From Saccharibacter sp. 17.LH.SD (GTDB lineage: Bacteria > Pseudomonadota > Alphaproteobacteria > Acetobacterales > Acetobacteraceae): 64,000 bases of DNA. How positions within the stretch are numbered: position 1 is the stretch's first letter; every line of letters begins with the position of its first letter. Under the pieces are notes generated by a model. That model was not told the DNA's origin, did not search any database, and saw only the letters and a list, made by a program, of their open reading frames with translations. The stretch lies in NCBI RefSeq assembly GCF_009834805.1, contig NZ_WVHO01000010.1:397109-461108 (forward strand). The letters run 5' to 3'. This document shows positions 35,559-46,041 of this stretch, one piece after another. The translations under genes and the position numbers were made by a program.

Positions 35559-36344
35559 TCAGGACAATAACGTTACCTCATCACCAACAGCGATACGACC
35601 TGGCCGCTCAATAAGCACATTCTGGCCAAAGATAATCCCGTCTTCTTGCCGTCTAAACTGTCCGAGCGTTTTTAAAGGCTGCCCAACAACTGGAATTTTT
35701 CCTTCTTGTTGATCAACCGTTATTGTCACACAGCGTGAAGAGGGTTTCATAATGCGCAGAATAGTCTCACCTATCATCAAACGCCGCCAACCATCTTCCT
35801 CCCAAGCCCTCGAGCCCGCAATCACGATGTTAGGACGAAAACGTTCCATCGGAACGGCATCCGCCAAACGTCTATTAAGATCACCAAGCGATGCCTCAGT
35901 GCACAGCAAAACTGGGAATCCATCAGCGAAGGAGTTCACATAATTGACGCCTTGATAATGCTGCTTTCGGGCTTCTGCTGGTTGATCCATATAGACCAAA
36001 CGGCATGAGCGCTTCAGCCGCTCCGTAAGCCACGAAGCGGCTTCCTCACCCGCATCACACGCCAATACCTCGCTCTTCCATACTCGAACGCGGCGTTCCC
36101 TTTTAACGGGAATTTTCACCGTGATGGAAAAATCACCCTCTTTTAAACGTACTCCATCCGAGCTCAAAACCGCCTTAATCCGCGCCATATCTGGATTCGT
36201 TCTCTGAGTGATGAACGTGCCACCTTCATCCACCACCATCCAACGGCGGTCACCCTCGGGCCCCCACGGATCTAAGTGCAATGATTCGCAGTCCACCTGA
36301 GCAAGACTTTTCACCGGGTAAATATGCAAAGATGACACACGCAC
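35559..36344 (-). CDS. MOSC-domain protein (YcbX-like)
   Basis: The 261-residue protein starts at GTG 36344 (AGGAG 8 nt upstream); this removes an otherwise long overlap with rnhA. The N-terminal MOSC_N barrel carries SLHIYPVKSLAQVDCESLHLD and GDRRWMVVDE. The C-terminal MOSC domain contains ERFRPNIVIAGSRAWEEDGW and CVTITVDQQEG. MOSC proteins of this type serve molybdenum-cofactor-dependent reactions such as N-hydroxylated base detoxification. The cysteine in SSRCVTITVD corresponds to the conserved MOSC cysteine that binds the cofactor. Confidence 0.85.
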   Translation of the reverse strand: MRVSSLHIYPVKSLAQVDCESLHLDPWGPEGDRRWMVVDEGGTFITQRTNPDMARIKAVLSSDGVRLKEGDFSITVKIPVKRERRVRVWKSEVLACDAGEEAASWLTERLKRSCRLVYMDQPAEARKQHYQGVNYVNSFADGFPVLLCTEASLGDLNRRLADAVPMERFRPNIVIAGSRAWEEDGWRRLMIGETILRIMKPSSRCVTITVDQQEGKIPVVGQPLKTLGQFRRQEDGIIFGQNVLIERPGRIAVGDEVTLLS

Positions 36345-36378
36345 TCTAGAGACTCCTCTTATGGGATGGCGCAGAAAA

Positions 36379-36858
36379 TCAGGGTTCTCGTGTGAGCTCT
36401 TCGCGCCCTTCAGTTGCCAGCTGGTCCACACGTTCATTCTCAGCATGCCCAGCGTGCGCTTTCACCCAATGCCATTCTACATCATGCTTTTTAGAAATAT
36501 CTAATATACGACGCCATAAATCCATATTGGCAACAGGATCACCTGAAGCATTACGCCAGTTTCGACGCACCCACCCCGTATGCCAACGGGTGATTCCATT
36601 CCGTAGATATTCACTATCCGTATAGAGACATACAGTACAAGGACGCGTCAGCGTCTCAAGAGCAACGGCCGCAGCGGTTAATTCCATACGATTATTCGTC
36701 GTCTCGGGGTCGCCCCCCTTCATTTCACGCTCACGTCCTTGGAACCGCAAAAGCACCCCCCACCCACCAGGGCCAGGGTTTGGCTTGCATCCGCCATCAG
36801 TCCAAATATCAACATGTGGCCGTGAGGACGAATCAGAAACCTCATGCTCAGACATCAT
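36379..36858 (-). CDS. rnhA: ribonuclease HI
   Basis: The 159-residue enzyme cuts RNA in RNA:DNA hybrids. All four acidic catalytic residues are seen: [34 protein letters not shown] and ENERVDQLA, with the conserved histidine in KAHAGH. The start is ATG 36858 or 36855; it overlaps the end of thrB (TGA inside the first codons), so the pair is coupled. Confidence 0.93.
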   Translation of the reverse strand: MMSEHEVSDSSSRPHVDIWTDGGCKPNPGPGGWGVLLRFQGREREMKGGDPETTNNRMELTAAAVALETLTRPCTVCLYTDSEYLRNGITRWHTGWVRRNWRNASGDPVANMDLWRRILDISKKHDVEWHWVKAHAGHAENERVDQLATEGREELTREP

Positions 36859-37798
36859 TACGTCCCATAAAAAAGGCAAGTCGACGCTGATAAGCCCAAG
36901 GATCCTTACGCGTTACCAAAGCATCTTCTGGTGTATGCACCCAGTCATAAAGACGTGTCAGGAGAAAACGCAACGCTGCCCCTTGGCATAAAAGAGGCAA
37001 AGCCTCACGCTCTTGCACGGTCAATTGTCTGACAGACTCATACCCGCTCAGTAGCGCTTGCGCCCATTCAGGGCGATACTGTTCTTCATTCTCAAAACAC
37101 CAGGCATTGAGACAAATCGCAATATCGTAAGCAAGAAAGTCTGTGCATGCGAAGTAGAAATCGATCACCCCGCTGAGACGTCCATCCTGGAAAAACACAT
37201 TATCTGGAAAAAGATCCGCATGGATCTGCCCACGCGGCAACATATCACTCTCAGGCCATTGCGCCATAAGACGTTGTAATGCTTGATGTGCTTCACTGAT
37301 AAGCACTTCAACGCGTGGCTCCCCACCGCTAGAGCAGCGCGCCAATAACGCTTTCCACCCCTGCGGATCTAACGCGTTACGGCGCACCGGCACGTAGCCT
37401 TTCCCCGACACATGAAGTCGCGCCATCATACGCCCCAGCTCTTCACAAGCATGCTGATCAGGCTGGTCCAACGATGTTCCAGGAAGGAACGTCACAATCA
37501 CCGCAGGCCTTCCTGCGAGAGACCTCAAAGCGTTTCCATCACGCCCGGCAATGGGCAGCGGGCACGAAATGCCCTCCCGTGCCAAATGCCCCATAAACCC
37601 TAGGAACCAAGGGAGCTCCTGTGGGTCCATGCGCCGCTCGAACAGCGTAAGGATAAAAGTCCCTTTATCGGTTACAAGACGAAAATTGCTATTCTCAATA
37701 CCTTCAGCAATTCCATGGAACGACTGAAGTTCCCCCAGTTCATAACTCTGGAGGAAGTGCCTCAACATCTCCTCCCCAACATCCGTATAAACGGCCAT
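36848..37798 (-). CDS. thrB: homoserine kinase (kinase-fold type)
   Basis: The 316-residue protein makes O-phosphohomoserine for threonine synthesis. It is the aminoglycoside/choline-kinase-fold ThrB usual in alphaproteobacteria, with the opening [20 protein letters not shown] and then [22 protein letters not shown]. The catalytic loop is [13 protein letters not shown] and the metal-binding segment GVIDFYFA. It lies 6 bp after ispH on the same strand and overlaps rnhA. Confidence 0.92.
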   Translation of the reverse strand: MAVYTDVGEEMLRHFLQSYELGELQSFHGIAEGIENSNFRLVTDKGTFILTLFERRMDPQELPWFLGFMGHLAREGISCPLPIAGRDGNALRSLAGRPAVIVTFLPGTSLDQPDQHACEELGRMMARLHVSGKGYVPVRRNALDPQGWKALLARCSSGGEPRVEVLISEAHQALQRLMAQWPESDMLPRGQIHADLFPDNVFFQDGRLSGVIDFYFACTDFLAYDIAICLNAWCFENEEQYRPEWAQALLSGYESVRQLTVQEREALPLLCQGAALRFLLTRLYDWVHTPEDALVTRKDPWAYQRRLAFFMGRNDV

Positions 37799-37804
37799 AA
37801 TGGC

Positions 37805-38827
37805 TTACACCGTCTCTGTCAGCGGATAAGGAAGACGGAAATTGATGTTTTCCTCTTTCACAATCCGCTCCTCAATTCTCAAATCAAACCGCATAGAAAG
37901 CTCTTTAATCATCTCTTGAACAAGGCTTTCTGGTGCAGAAGCACCCGCGCTCATGCCCAGCGTCTCAACGCCTTCCATTTCGCTCCAGTCCATATCCGCC
38001 ACTTTTGGGACCAGAAGAGCACGTTTCGCTAAGGAGCGTTCTGCAACTTCACGCAACCGTTGGGAGTTAGAGGAGTTTGTCGCCCCAATCACAACAAACA
38101 AATCGCACTCAGCGGCTAGCTCTTTAACCGCTATCTGACGATTCGTCGTCGCATAGCAAATATCTTCACGGCGTGGGCCTTCAATAGAAGGGAACCGACT
38201 GCGCAAAATATCAACAATCTCTGCTGTATCATCAACAGAAAGTGTTGTTTGCGTGATAAATGCGAGCTTATCAGGGTTTTCAGGCTGCACACTCGCTGCC
38301 TCTTTAGCGTCATTGATCAACGTAACAGCACCAGGAGGCAACTGTCCCATTGTCCCGACAACCTCAGGATGTCCCGCATGGCCAATCATGAGGATATGAC
38401 GCTGATCTTCCCCGCCACCGGCAAAGTGGCGCTCTGCTTCACGGTGAACCTTAGAAACAAGCGGGCATGTGGCATCAAGATAAATAAGATTACGGCGCCG
38501 TGCCTCCGCCGGAACAGATTTCGGCACGCCATGGGCCGAGAAAACGACATGAGCATCTGGTGGAACTTCATCAAGTTCCTCAACAAAGATAGCTCCTTTG
38601 GCCTCAAGCCCTTCCACAACCGTACGATTATGAACAATTTCGTGGCGTACATAAACAGGTGCGCCATAACGACGCAAAGCCTCTTCTACAACGCGAATAG
38701 CCCTATCTACCCCAGCACAAAAGCCACGTGGCCCCGCTAGAAGAAGACGCATAGGGCGTTTAGAATGAGCGGGATCTGCTCCGGGGGTAGCAGAGTTAGA
38801 AGTTACTGGTCTCGTCTGTTCTGACAT
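37805..38827 (-). CDS. ispH: 4-hydroxy-3-methylbut-2-enyl diphosphate reductase
   Basis: The 340-residue iron-sulfur enzyme carries out the last step of the MEP isoprenoid pathway. The three cluster cysteines are in [21 protein letters not shown] and [10 protein letters not shown], and the substrate-binding NSSNSQRL is present. The ATG at 38827 is chosen over an upstream start at 38890, since the usual protein begins near here and GGGGA precedes it. It heads ispH-thrB-rnhA. Confidence 0.94.
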   Translation of the reverse strand: MSEQTRPVTSNSATPGADPAHSKRPMRLLLAGPRGFCAGVDRAIRVVEEALRRYGAPVYVRHEIVHNRTVVEGLEAKGAIFVEELDEVPPDAHVVFSAHGVPKSVPAEARRRNLIYLDATCPLVSKVHREAERHFAGGGEDQRHILMIGHAGHPEVVGTMGQLPPGAVTLINDAKEAASVQPENPDKLAFITQTTLSVDDTAEIVDILRSRFPSIEGPRREDICYATTNRQIAVKELAAECDLFVVIGATNSSNSQRLREVAERSLAKRALLVPKVADMDWSEMEGVETLGMSAGASAPESLVQEMIKELSMRFDLRIEERIVKEENINFRLPYPLTETV

Positions 38828-38990
38828 AATGTTCCCCAGGCAGGCGAAGGTCGATACGATAGAAGGCAACTGCCGTCCCCTTCCTCTCAAAGTAGAGAAG
38901 GTTTTGACACCGTCGCTCAGGCGCTTATATCGGATGGATTGTCTTTTGTCGCAATGTCTGTACCGTTTTCTTGTGGAGTTTCTGGAACTG

Positions 38991-39596
38991 ATGCCCTCAT
39001 CTCGTCCCTATTTATCACGCGTAATTCGCTCCATAGGCGGCACATGTGTCCTCTTAACCCTAGGTTTTCTAGGCGGATGTAGTGATGATGACGCCGTAAC
39101 CTCTTTTGCCCCGGCTTGCCCTGCTTTTGATGTGCCTGGCTCCGTTGCGGACCGTTTTGTTTATAACGGCAAGGGAATCGACGTTAGTCATCTCGTAAGC
39201 CACGCTCAAATTACGGATGTGAACGGTGATTGCCGCGATGGACCACAAGATTCGCACCACCGCCCACTCACGCGCGTCCGTCTCAGCTTGGCTCTCCGCA
39301 TGGAACACGGCCCAGCGGCGACAGAAAAAACAGATGACATTACTTATTTTGTCGCGATCACCCATGATGGCGCCATTGTCGATAAAAAGATCTTCCACGA
39401 AACCATCCGCATTGCCGCTAACAACGGTGCTCAACAGCTCAATACGCCACTACGATTTATTGACTTACCAACAGGCGACAACCCTCAAGTAAGTCCTTAT
39501 ACGTTAGAAATTGGCTTCCAGCTCACACGGAACGAGCTAGACTATAACAGGCAGCACCTCACATATCCTGCTCATTTCATACAACACACCCAATAA
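38991..39596 (+). CDS. putative lipoprotein, unknown
   Basis: The 201-residue protein starts at ATG 38991 (GGAG upstream). The signal segment [16 protein letters not shown] ends in a lipobox-like GGC with Cys as the mature first residue. The mature part has no domain I can name; it is rich in beta-type segments such as [11 protein letters not shown] and [10 protein letters not shown]. Divergent from ispH. It is probably anchored to the inner or outer membrane; DDD after the Cys may favour inner-membrane retention. Followed by a strong terminator. Confidence 0.6.
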   Translation: MPSSRPYLSRVIRSIGGTCVLLTLGFLGGCSDDDAVTSFAPACPAFDVPGSVADRFVYNGKGIDVSHLVSHAQITDVNGDCRDGPQDSHHRPLTRVRLSLALRMEHGPAATEKTDDITYFVAITHDGAIVDKKIFHETIRIAANNGAQQLNTPLRFIDLPTGDNPQVSPYTLEIGFQLTRNELDYNRQHLTYPAHFIQHTQ

Positions 39597-39607
39597 GATA
39601 TAAAACA

Positions 39608-39638
39608 GAACACCCCGAGATATATTCCCGGGGTGTTC
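39608..39638 (+). terminator. intrinsic terminator
   Basis: GAACACCCCG (39608-39617) pairs perfectly with CGGGGTGTTC (39629-39638); a T-rich run (CTATTTTTA) follows. Ends the lipoprotein transcript. Confidence 0.85.
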
Positions 39639-39766
39639 AACTATTTTTAATGCAACAAACCACGAATGGACGCGCCTAAGTCTAAAGGGGAACCTCTTAT
39701 CCCCCTTCTTCCGGCAACATTACCCTTAGCCTGATGCCATAGATTTTCTACCTGAAAAAACCTTCT

Positions 39767-40909
39767 TCACAACATAGGACATGCCTTCGACACACGTATG
39801 TTCTTTTCAGAGGCTACCAAACATAACCATGGAACCCAAAGCACATACCATATTTCCGCAGGTCCTTTCAGCGGAGAGGCCATATCCGTTAACAACACAC
39901 ATGATAGAAAAAAGAAGCACGCCACTATTCCGACATTACTCCTTTTTGCGCCTATAAATGGCCATATACATGCCGTGAGCAACAGAACTAAACCGACAGC
40001 TCCCCCCTGGAAGAACACGTCCAAATAGAGATTATGAGCATGTGCAAAGACCATATTCTGGATATGAACAGCCGTTAGTGCGCCAAAGCCATGCCCTATC
40101 CATGGATGCTGAAGCGCGTCATGCCAGACGCTTTTCCATATCGCACGATGAAAACTATCACCACGCGCAACGGCATCATACAAAAACGCCCTCACACGAT
40201 CACGCAACAGCAAACAAAAAAGGGCTAATCCACTACCACCATAAATGAGAATGCGACGCCAATGATACCGCGGAGCTCGGCATAACAACACCATCAGGGC
40301 AACAGCGACACAGAGACATGGTGTGCGGCTGCCACTTAAAAACATAAAAGACGGAAGAATTACCGCCGCTAAAAGAGCTTCACGCTTCAACTCTTTGTTT
40401 TTCAGTAAGGCCTCACACGCCCATATAAGACACACACCCGCAATAATCACAGAAGGCAATGTGACATGCAGCATGCCGACACCGCCGGGACGGATATTAT
40501 ATGTCATCCCGAGAATCTGCTTCCCCAATGACATGGCACTATTAACCGTCGAGCCCGCTATACAAATACGTTTCACACGCTCACTAAACGCAGGATCGTC
40601 TTCTATCGCGTATAAGCCACCCGCAATAAATAGGACGCTCCACACCGCATCAAGCCAACCATGCCATGACGGGCTCCATAAAAAGCTAAGAAGCGCCCAC
40701 CCTATGAAGACTATACCGCCCCATGCTTCCGCAGGAACAGTGCGTGACCTCCCTACTGTGCATCGTACAGTAAAGAGCGGCACAAAGAGCGTGTAAAAAA
40801 CAAGCGCCCATGCCGGCAAAGAGGGCATGAGGAAGCCAAGCCCAATAAAGCTATAAAAACACCAATTCCAATGCCCGGCTATTGCCCTCATGACAGACAG
40901 GAGGCCCAT
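39767..40909 (-). CDS. O-antigen ligase-like membrane protein
   Basis: The 380-residue protein has about ten membrane segments and the Wzy_C/WaaL-type pattern: a periplasmic loop containing GDSFHRAIWKSVWHDALQHPWIGHGFGA, and HAHNLYLDVFFQGG, which is the typical His-rich end of that loop. Such proteins join polysaccharide to lipid A core or polymerise repeat units. It overlaps the preceding glycosyltransferase gene by 22 bp, so the two act in the same glycan pathway. Ligase versus polymerase cannot be told from sequence alone. Confidence 0.78.
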   Translation of the reverse strand: MGLLSVMRAIAGHWNWCFYSFIGLGFLMPSLPAWALVFYTLFVPLFTVRCTVGRSRTVPAEAWGGIVFIGWALLSFLWSPSWHGWLDAVWSVLFIAGGLYAIEDDPAFSERVKRICIAGSTVNSAMSLGKQILGMTYNIRPGGVGMLHVTLPSVIIAGVCLIWACEALLKNKELKREALLAAVILPSFMFLSGSRTPCLCVAVALMVLLCRAPRYHWRRILIYGGSGLALFCLLLRDRVRAFLYDAVARGDSFHRAIWKSVWHDALQHPWIGHGFGALTAVHIQNMVFAHAHNLYLDVFFQGGAVGLVLLLTACIWPFIGAKRSNVGIVACFFFLSCVLLTDMASPLKGPAEIWYVLWVPWLCLVASEKNIRVSKACPML

Positions 40910-41961
40910 GGAAACTCCTGAGAAGACTCTCCGCCCAACGCTGTATGAATGATATATTCTGCTACGCGACGCTCGTTAAAGAGCTCATGATAACGCCGCC
41001 AACCAGCCTCGGCGACCTTTTGGCGCTCCTGAGGCGCCTTGTGGTACCGCGTGATATTGTCGACGAGTTCATCAAACGAACTAAAAAAACTCATTTCATG
41101 ATCAGAAAAAAGATGGTCGTACCCCGTTTGACGCTCAATATGAATTAATTGCCCATTCCCAATCATATGAGCCAGTCGGTCCGAACTGTATAAGAAATAA
41201 TCTGCCCGGCGACTAATATTCAGCCCCATTGTCGTTCCTTCTAATAAGTGCGCATAATCAACGCCACTATAGTAAGGAGCTCCCCTGACACCCGCATACG
41301 AAAATTTCATAGAACGTGGTAAATGTTGCTCCAATTCCTGGCAAAATTCATTCATCTCCCAGTCACGGCCACATACCCGCCTAAGACGCGCAGGGTTACC
41401 ACATGCATAAAATAAATCGGCCTCTAAATGCGCATGCTCATGTGCTCGGCCGCGTTCAACTGACCAATCAACAGGGTTAGGAAGGAACCCTACAATACCT
41501 TCATGACCAATCAATTCCCTTACGAGCGATCCTGCGGTCGAAATGAAGCTCGCATCCACCACATGATGACGCGCAACAAAGTCACGCACGTTATCCTCTA
41601 CAAACAACGCATCAATATTCCATTGAATCGTCGTGAGGCCAGGATGTGCCCGTCGAATATCCAGAATAATTTCAGGTGGGATCATATAGCCATGCCCTAA
41701 TAACAGAATATCAGGACGGCATGTTTCCATAAAACTTTTAAGAGCACGCCATAGCGCTCTCTTCCCTAAATAACGACTATTAAACCACCCCTCCGCGCGG
41801 GCTATATCACGATAGGCAAAATTAATAACGTGATGCCCGTTCCGAATAAGGCCATTACTCAGCTTTCCTCCCACACTAAACTGACTGGGAGAACGCTTTT
41901 TCAAACTTGAAAAGAAATCCCCTACGTGAACGATCTTCAAACTACGTTGGGGCATTGTCAT
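40888..41961 (-). CDS. glycosyltransferase (CgeB/GT-B type)
   Basis: The 357-residue protein has an N-terminal IVHVGDFFSSLKKRS start and an Rossmann-like GT-B layout: PDILLLGHGYMIPPEII, LPNPVDW, then the C-terminal GTTMGLNISRRADY and AHMIGNGQLIHIERQTGY segment, which matches the CgeB/glycos_trans_1_2 pattern where the donor is bound. It should act in the cytoplasm. It overlaps the O-antigen-ligase-like gene, pointing to lipopolysaccharide or exopolysaccharide assembly. Substrates unknown. Confidence 0.75.
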   Translation of the reverse strand: MTMPQRSLKIVHVGDFFSSLKKRSPSQFSVGGKLSNGLIRNGHHVINFAYRDIARAEGWFNSRYLGKRALWRALKSFMETCRPDILLLGHGYMIPPEIILDIRRAHPGLTTIQWNIDALFVEDNVRDFVARHHVVDASFISTAGSLVRELIGHEGIVGFLPNPVDWSVERGRAHEHAHLEADLFYACGNPARLRRVCGRDWEMNEFCQELEQHLPRSMKFSYAGVRGAPYYSGVDYAHLLEGTTMGLNISRRADYFLYSSDRLAHMIGNGQLIHIERQTGYDHLFSDHEMSFFSSFDELVDNITRYHKAPQERQKVAEAGWRRYHELFNERRVAEYIIHTALGGESSQEFPWASCLS

Positions 41962-42198
41962 AAAATGAATGATCCATAAGAAAACCTACACACTTCAACA
42001 TGCGACAAAACACGCATAATATCACTCTATCAAAGTAAAATAACCTTTCCTCACAGGACAAAACCTTATCCATACTTCAGTCCAATAATGCCTAATAGAT
42101 AAATAACCGTAACATTTTTCTGACCACACGTTGACTCCCAAACTCGTTCGGTCAAACCTGTCCGCTCTTTTACACGCTTACTCTTATGCGGAATCAGG

Positions 42199-44142
42199 AT
42201 GGCTCACCAGCAGGCACCACATCGTCAAGCATCATCGACCCGGTCATCACGCGAATTAACCTTTCGTGGTATGATTCTGGGAGCCTTCATCACCATTATT
42301 TTTACAGCCGCCAATGTTTATCTTGGCCTTAAACTGGGTCTGACATTTGCATCATCCATTCCAGCCGCCATTATCTCCATGGTTGTACTCCGTTTCTTAG
42401 GAAACAGTTCCATCTTAGAAAATAATATGGTGCAAACACAGGCCTCCTCCGCTGGAACATTATCCTGTGTATTTGCTGCCCTCCCCGGTTTGATCTTGGT
42501 GGGATGGTGGCAAAACTTCCCCTATCTTTTAACCGCTCTTCTCACGATGGCGGGTGGAATGACGGGGGTTTTATTTACTATTCCGCTACGCCGTGCCCTT
42601 GTCACCGAATCCAATCTTCCATACCCAGAAGGCGCCGCTTGCGCTGAGATCCTACAAGCCTCATCACCTGATAAAGACCGTCAACAGCTCCGCCTATTGG
42701 GCCTTGGGAGCGCCGTTTCTGCCATTGTAAATTTTTCAACAGCCGGGCTGAATTGCCTTGCAAGCGGCTTCTCCGTCTCAACACGTTATGGCGCCTCTGC
42801 TTTTAGTCTAACCGGCTCTTTTTCCCTTGCCTTACTGGGAACAGGTTATCTCGTCGGTCTCGCAGGCGGCATCACGATGCTTCTGGGTGTGCTACTGGCA
42901 TGGGACGTCATAGTTCCCCTTCTCGGCCATATCACACCCTCAGCCCACCCAATCCAGGATGCGCCTATTCTATGGTCTCATAAAGTACGCTTTATCGGTG
43001 CAGGCGTGATTGCTGTTGCTGCTTTATGGACGCTCTTATGCCTCAGCCGCCCTGTATATAATGGCGTCAAATCTGCTTTATCCCGCTCTGTTCATCTCAC
43101 ACACTCTGAAGAAGATCGTGATCTATCCCCACGCTTTATAACGTGGTTGGGGTGCGGATTGGCCGGTCTTCTTTTTATCACCTTTATGTGGTTTCTCTCT
43201 CCCTCTCATCTGTCGTTTCTCATGATGAGTGGGTTGAGCCTCTTAGGCACACTTCTCTGCCTGGTTCTTGGTTTTATTGTCGCCAGTACATGTGGTTATA
43301 TGGCAGGCATTGTCGGCTCTTCTTCTTCACCTATTTCGGGCGTTGGCATTATCGCCATTATTGTGATTGGCTTTGGTTTTTCCAGCTTAGAGACAACCGG
43401 CATTATCCCGCACGCCCAGCGCCCCCTTCTCATTGCCTTCAGCCTCTTTATTCTGTCAGCCATTACAGCCTCCGCAGCCATATCCAATGATAATCTACAA
43501 GACCTAAAAACCGGTCAACTTCTCGGTGCAAGCCCTTGGAAGCAAGAAACAGCGCTCCTGATAGGCTGTGTTGTCGGCGCCCTCGTCATCCCGCTTCTTT
43601 TAAATATTATCTACCAAGCCTATGGATTAGCGGGCCATCTTCCTCGTCCTGGGATGAATCCAGCTGATGCTCTGCCCGCTCCGCAACCAGCTCTTATGGC
43701 GGCTCTCGCCAACGGAATTATCACGCACTCGCTCGATTGGCACATGCTCGAAATCGGTGCGGCCCTCGGCGCTGCAATTATTTTTATCGACTATACCATA
43801 CAAAAAAAGGGCCTTAGCCTGCCACCGCTTGCGTTAGGTATGGGCCTTTATCTCCCAGCAGATGTTTCCGTCACTATTGCCATTGGAGCTCTCTTAGGCG
43901 CTTTCTTAAAGCGTGGCTCCAAACAGAATGGCACCATGCTCGCATCAGGCTTTATCGTCGGGGAAAGCCTGATGGGGATCATCCTTGCTGGGATAAGCAG
44001 CTTAACAGGCCGGACGAACTCTCTCAGCCTCCAGCTTCCCACACTACTGCCACATCTCGCCGGCTGGGGAATCTTCATCGGGGTCTGCCTTTGGTTTTCA
44101 ATTAAGACATACCCCTCACTTCTTCAACGGAAAGACAGTTAG
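42199..44142 (+). CDS. OPT-family oligopeptide transporter
   Basis: This 647-residue inner-membrane protein has about fifteen hydrophobic segments. The family signatures are ELTFRGMILGAFITIIFTAANVYLGLKLGLTFASSIPAAIISM at the N-terminus (read in parts from residue 20) and LPYPEGAACAEIL near residue 140. Bacterial OPT proteins take up oligopeptides or metal chelates. The ribosome-binding site is weak (CAGG just before ATG). The gene stands alone after a 237-bp gap with no other gene; its stop overlaps that of the convergent gene by 4 bp. Confidence 0.87.
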   Translation: MAHQQAPHRQASSTRSSRELTFRGMILGAFITIIFTAANVYLGLKLGLTFASSIPAAIISMVVLRFLGNSSILENNMVQTQASSAGTLSCVFAALPGLILVGWWQNFPYLLTALLTMAGGMTGVLFTIPLRRALVTESNLPYPEGAACAEILQASSPDKDRQQLRLLGLGSAVSAIVNFSTAGLNCLASGFSVSTRYGASAFSLTGSFSLALLGTGYLVGLAGGITMLLGVLLAWDVIVPLLGHITPSAHPIQDAPILWSHKVRFIGAGVIAVAALWTLLCLSRPVYNGVKSALSRSVHLTHSEEDRDLSPRFITWLGCGLAGLLFITFMWFLSPSHLSFLMMSGLSLLGTLLCLVLGFIVASTCGYMAGIVGSSSSPISGVGIIAIIVIGFGFSSLETTGIIPHAQRPLLIAFSLFILSAITASAAISNDNLQDLKTGQLLGASPWKQETALLIGCVVGALVIPLLLNIIYQAYGLAGHLPRPGMNPADALPAPQPALMAALANGIITHSLDWHMLEIGAALGAAIIFIDYTIQKKGLSLPPLALGMGLYLPADVSVTIAIGALLGAFLKRGSKQNGTMLASGFIVGESLMGIILAGISSLTGRTNSLSLQLPTLLPHLAGWGIFIGVCLWFSIKTYPSLLQRKDS

Positions 44143-44753
44143 TCTTTCCACCACTGCACGGGTTCTTGGTCATCCACCCGCATCTCCTTAAAGGAGGCAG
44201 GAGTAGGGTGAGATGTTTTCTCTTCCATTTTCCGCCGCTCAGCACGCTTATTATTTTCGCTAACGCGCATAAGTTCGGCTCTTAAACGAATCGTTTCTTC
44301 TTGCTGCTGTCGTAACTCACGGCTACGCTCGTCAGCCTGCATCCGGAAATGAGCAACCCGTGTTTCTATATTACGCAGTCGGTTCTTAAGCTCTTCTATT
44401 TCCGTCTCTGCATCAAAATGACGGCGCTGCTCTTGCTTAACGAGCTGCTGAAGACGCTTAATTTCGTCGCGCTCCTGATCATTCGCCGCCGCATTGCTAC
44501 TACGCCCTACCTGGCGATGATGCGCTGCACGACTTTGGAGTGGACGCTCCACAATTACGTTATCATCCCCAACAAAACGACGCCTCCGCCCGAAAGACTG
44601 GCCGCCACCGCGCATGACGCCGCTCCGCATCGCCGACGGGGAGCCTCCTTCCTGCCTAGAATTATCTTGCTGCTCTGATCGATGGCCTTCTGCCCCAAGA
44701 CGGGAAAGAGCCTGACGAAGAGAATCCTCTGTTAAATGTGAATCTTCCTGCAT
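44139..44753 (-). CDS. unknown coiled-coil protein
   Basis: The 204-residue protein starts at ATG 44753 (MQEDSHLTEDSLRQALSRLG); an earlier reading to 44858 adds residues unlike the rest. The middle is basic and Gly/Arg-rich (GVMRGGGQSFGRRRRF). From about residue 90 to 185 it is a long heptad-type coiled coil (RLQQLVKQEQRRHFDAETEIEELKNRL). No signal or membrane segment. Could be a structural or regulatory scaffold; no family recognised. Confidence 0.55.
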   Translation of the reverse strand: MQEDSHLTEDSLRQALSRLGAEGHRSEQQDNSRQEGGSPSAMRSGVMRGGGQSFGRRRRFVGDDNVIVERPLQSRAAHHRQVGRSSNAAANDQERDEIKRLQQLVKQEQRRHFDAETEIEELKNRLRNIETRVAHFRMQADERSRELRQQQEETIRLRAELMRVSENNKRAERRKMEEKTSHPTPASFKEMRVDDQEPVQWWKD

Positions 44754-44996
44754 ACGTAGAGTTCTATAACCAAACCAATTTCTAAATACCTCATCACAGC
44801 TATATCGACTTTCCGCACAACCACGCGCCTTGCACGCATATGAAGACGATATAACCACACTGATGAGCGGGAAGAATCTTATACACTTCCTCCCGCAAAG
44901 AGTTAAACGATCGTGTACATTCTGTCACTTAAAAAGAGGCCTAATAATGTCTTTTTTATGAAAATATTCTTAACTTCCATTTTGAATAAAATGCTT

Positions 44997-45566
44997 TCAG
45001 TACTTCATCAAGTCGCGTGCTTTATTTTGCATTGTTGTTTGCGCTTTCAAAAAACTATCCGCTAGGTTTTTTAAATCCGCTGTATTGCTCGACTTCTTAG
45101 TCTGTTCAATAGACTGTCGTGTTTGACGTGGTAACGGACGAAATACCCTTTGAAAAAGACCATGATCAAAATCTCGATAATATAAACGACTCAATGATGT
45201 AACTTGTATTTGATATGAAGGGGAAAGTTGTGATGAAAGACTTAAATTTGCAGATTTTGCGATACTTGTTACTGAATCATTAACCTTCTTGTAGGTTCCT
45301 CCCAACTCTTTAGCAAAATTCTTTGTCAAATCTCGATGGCTATGTGTCGGCGCCATCGCAGCAATCGCTTGCAGAAAGAGTCCTTGTTCGTTGATGCTTT
45401 GCAGAGCAGCAACATCCGTCAAATTCAACGGAGGGGGCGCCGCTGGTGCAGCATGTGCCGCTGGCAGCGGAGGGGGTGGTGGCGCATCCGGCGTCAACAA
45501 CGCTTCACACCCACTCAATGCCAGTAACCCCGAACACAAAATAGCGCAGCAAGATATTTTCTTCAC
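44997..45566 (-). CDS. DUF4142-like lipoprotein
   Basis: The 189-residue protein starts at GTG 45566, which places a signal segment ISCCAILCSGLLALSGC with a good lipobox (LSGC). Then comes a proline-rich linker (TPDAPPPPPLP) and a helical domain that resembles DUF4142 (ALQSINEQGLFLQAIAAMA and onward). Longer readings upstream to 45692 would bury the signal. Probably an envelope lipoprotein. It is divergent from the DUF423 gene with 46 bp between starts. Confidence 0.6.
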   Translation of the reverse strand: MKKISCCAILCSGLLALSGCEALLTPDAPPPPPLPAAHAAPAAPPPLNLTDVAALQSINEQGLFLQAIAAMAPTHSHRDLTKNFAKELGGTYKKVNDSVTSIAKSANLSLSSQLSPSYQIQVTSLSRLYYRDFDHGLFQRVFRPLPRQTRQSIEQTKKSSNTADLKNLADSFLKAQTTMQNKARDLMKY

Positions 45567-45612
45567 AGCCCCTACTCTTTCCAAATAAGATAGTTTTGTT
45601 AAAGACGAAAGA

Positions 45613-46041
45613 ATGACAGATACACACGCACAGCAAACTCTCTCCCTCTCACGTAGCTCTCTCTTGAGAGGCTGCTTTGTCTTAGCGGCCATGATGGGAG
45701 GCTTCAGCGTTGCTCTTCAGGCAATAGCAGCCCACTTGCCAGACCATTTTTTTATGCCGCCCCATGGGCGCTCTATGGTTCATCAAGCGGCTGACATCAC
45801 GCTATGGCACGCCATTGCTGTGTGTTCTCTCTGCCTTGGTTCACCTTATCTCCACCCCTTCCGCTGCCGTATCGCCTGTATCGGCATGACGCTTGGAATG
45901 CTCTGCTTTAGCATTTCCGTTACACTGCACGGTTTTGGAAGTCTGCTCATTGCCCCACTTGCGCCAGCAGGCGGCACTTTACTCATCCTCTCATGGTTCA
46001 TAACAGCAAGCTGCGCCTTCAACAAACGCTCTTCTCATTGA
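45613..46041 (+). CDS. DUF423-like membrane protein
   Basis: The 142-residue protein has about four membrane segments. The pattern of DUF423 is present though weak: an AAMMGGFSVALQAIAAHLPD opening, a DITLWHAIAVCSLCLGS helix, then GMTLGMLCFSISVTLHGFGS and the final APLAPAGGTLLILSWF, corresponding to the family's TPxGGxxxIxGW end. Function unknown. Its 3' end overlaps the convergent small membrane gene. Confidence 0.65.
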   Translation: MTDTHAQQTLSLSRSSLLRGCFVLAAMMGGFSVALQAIAAHLPDHFFMPPHGRSMVHQAADITLWHAIAVCSLCLGSPYLHPFRCRIACIGMTLGMLCFSISVTLHGFGSLLIAPLAPAGGTLLILSWFITASCAFNKRSSH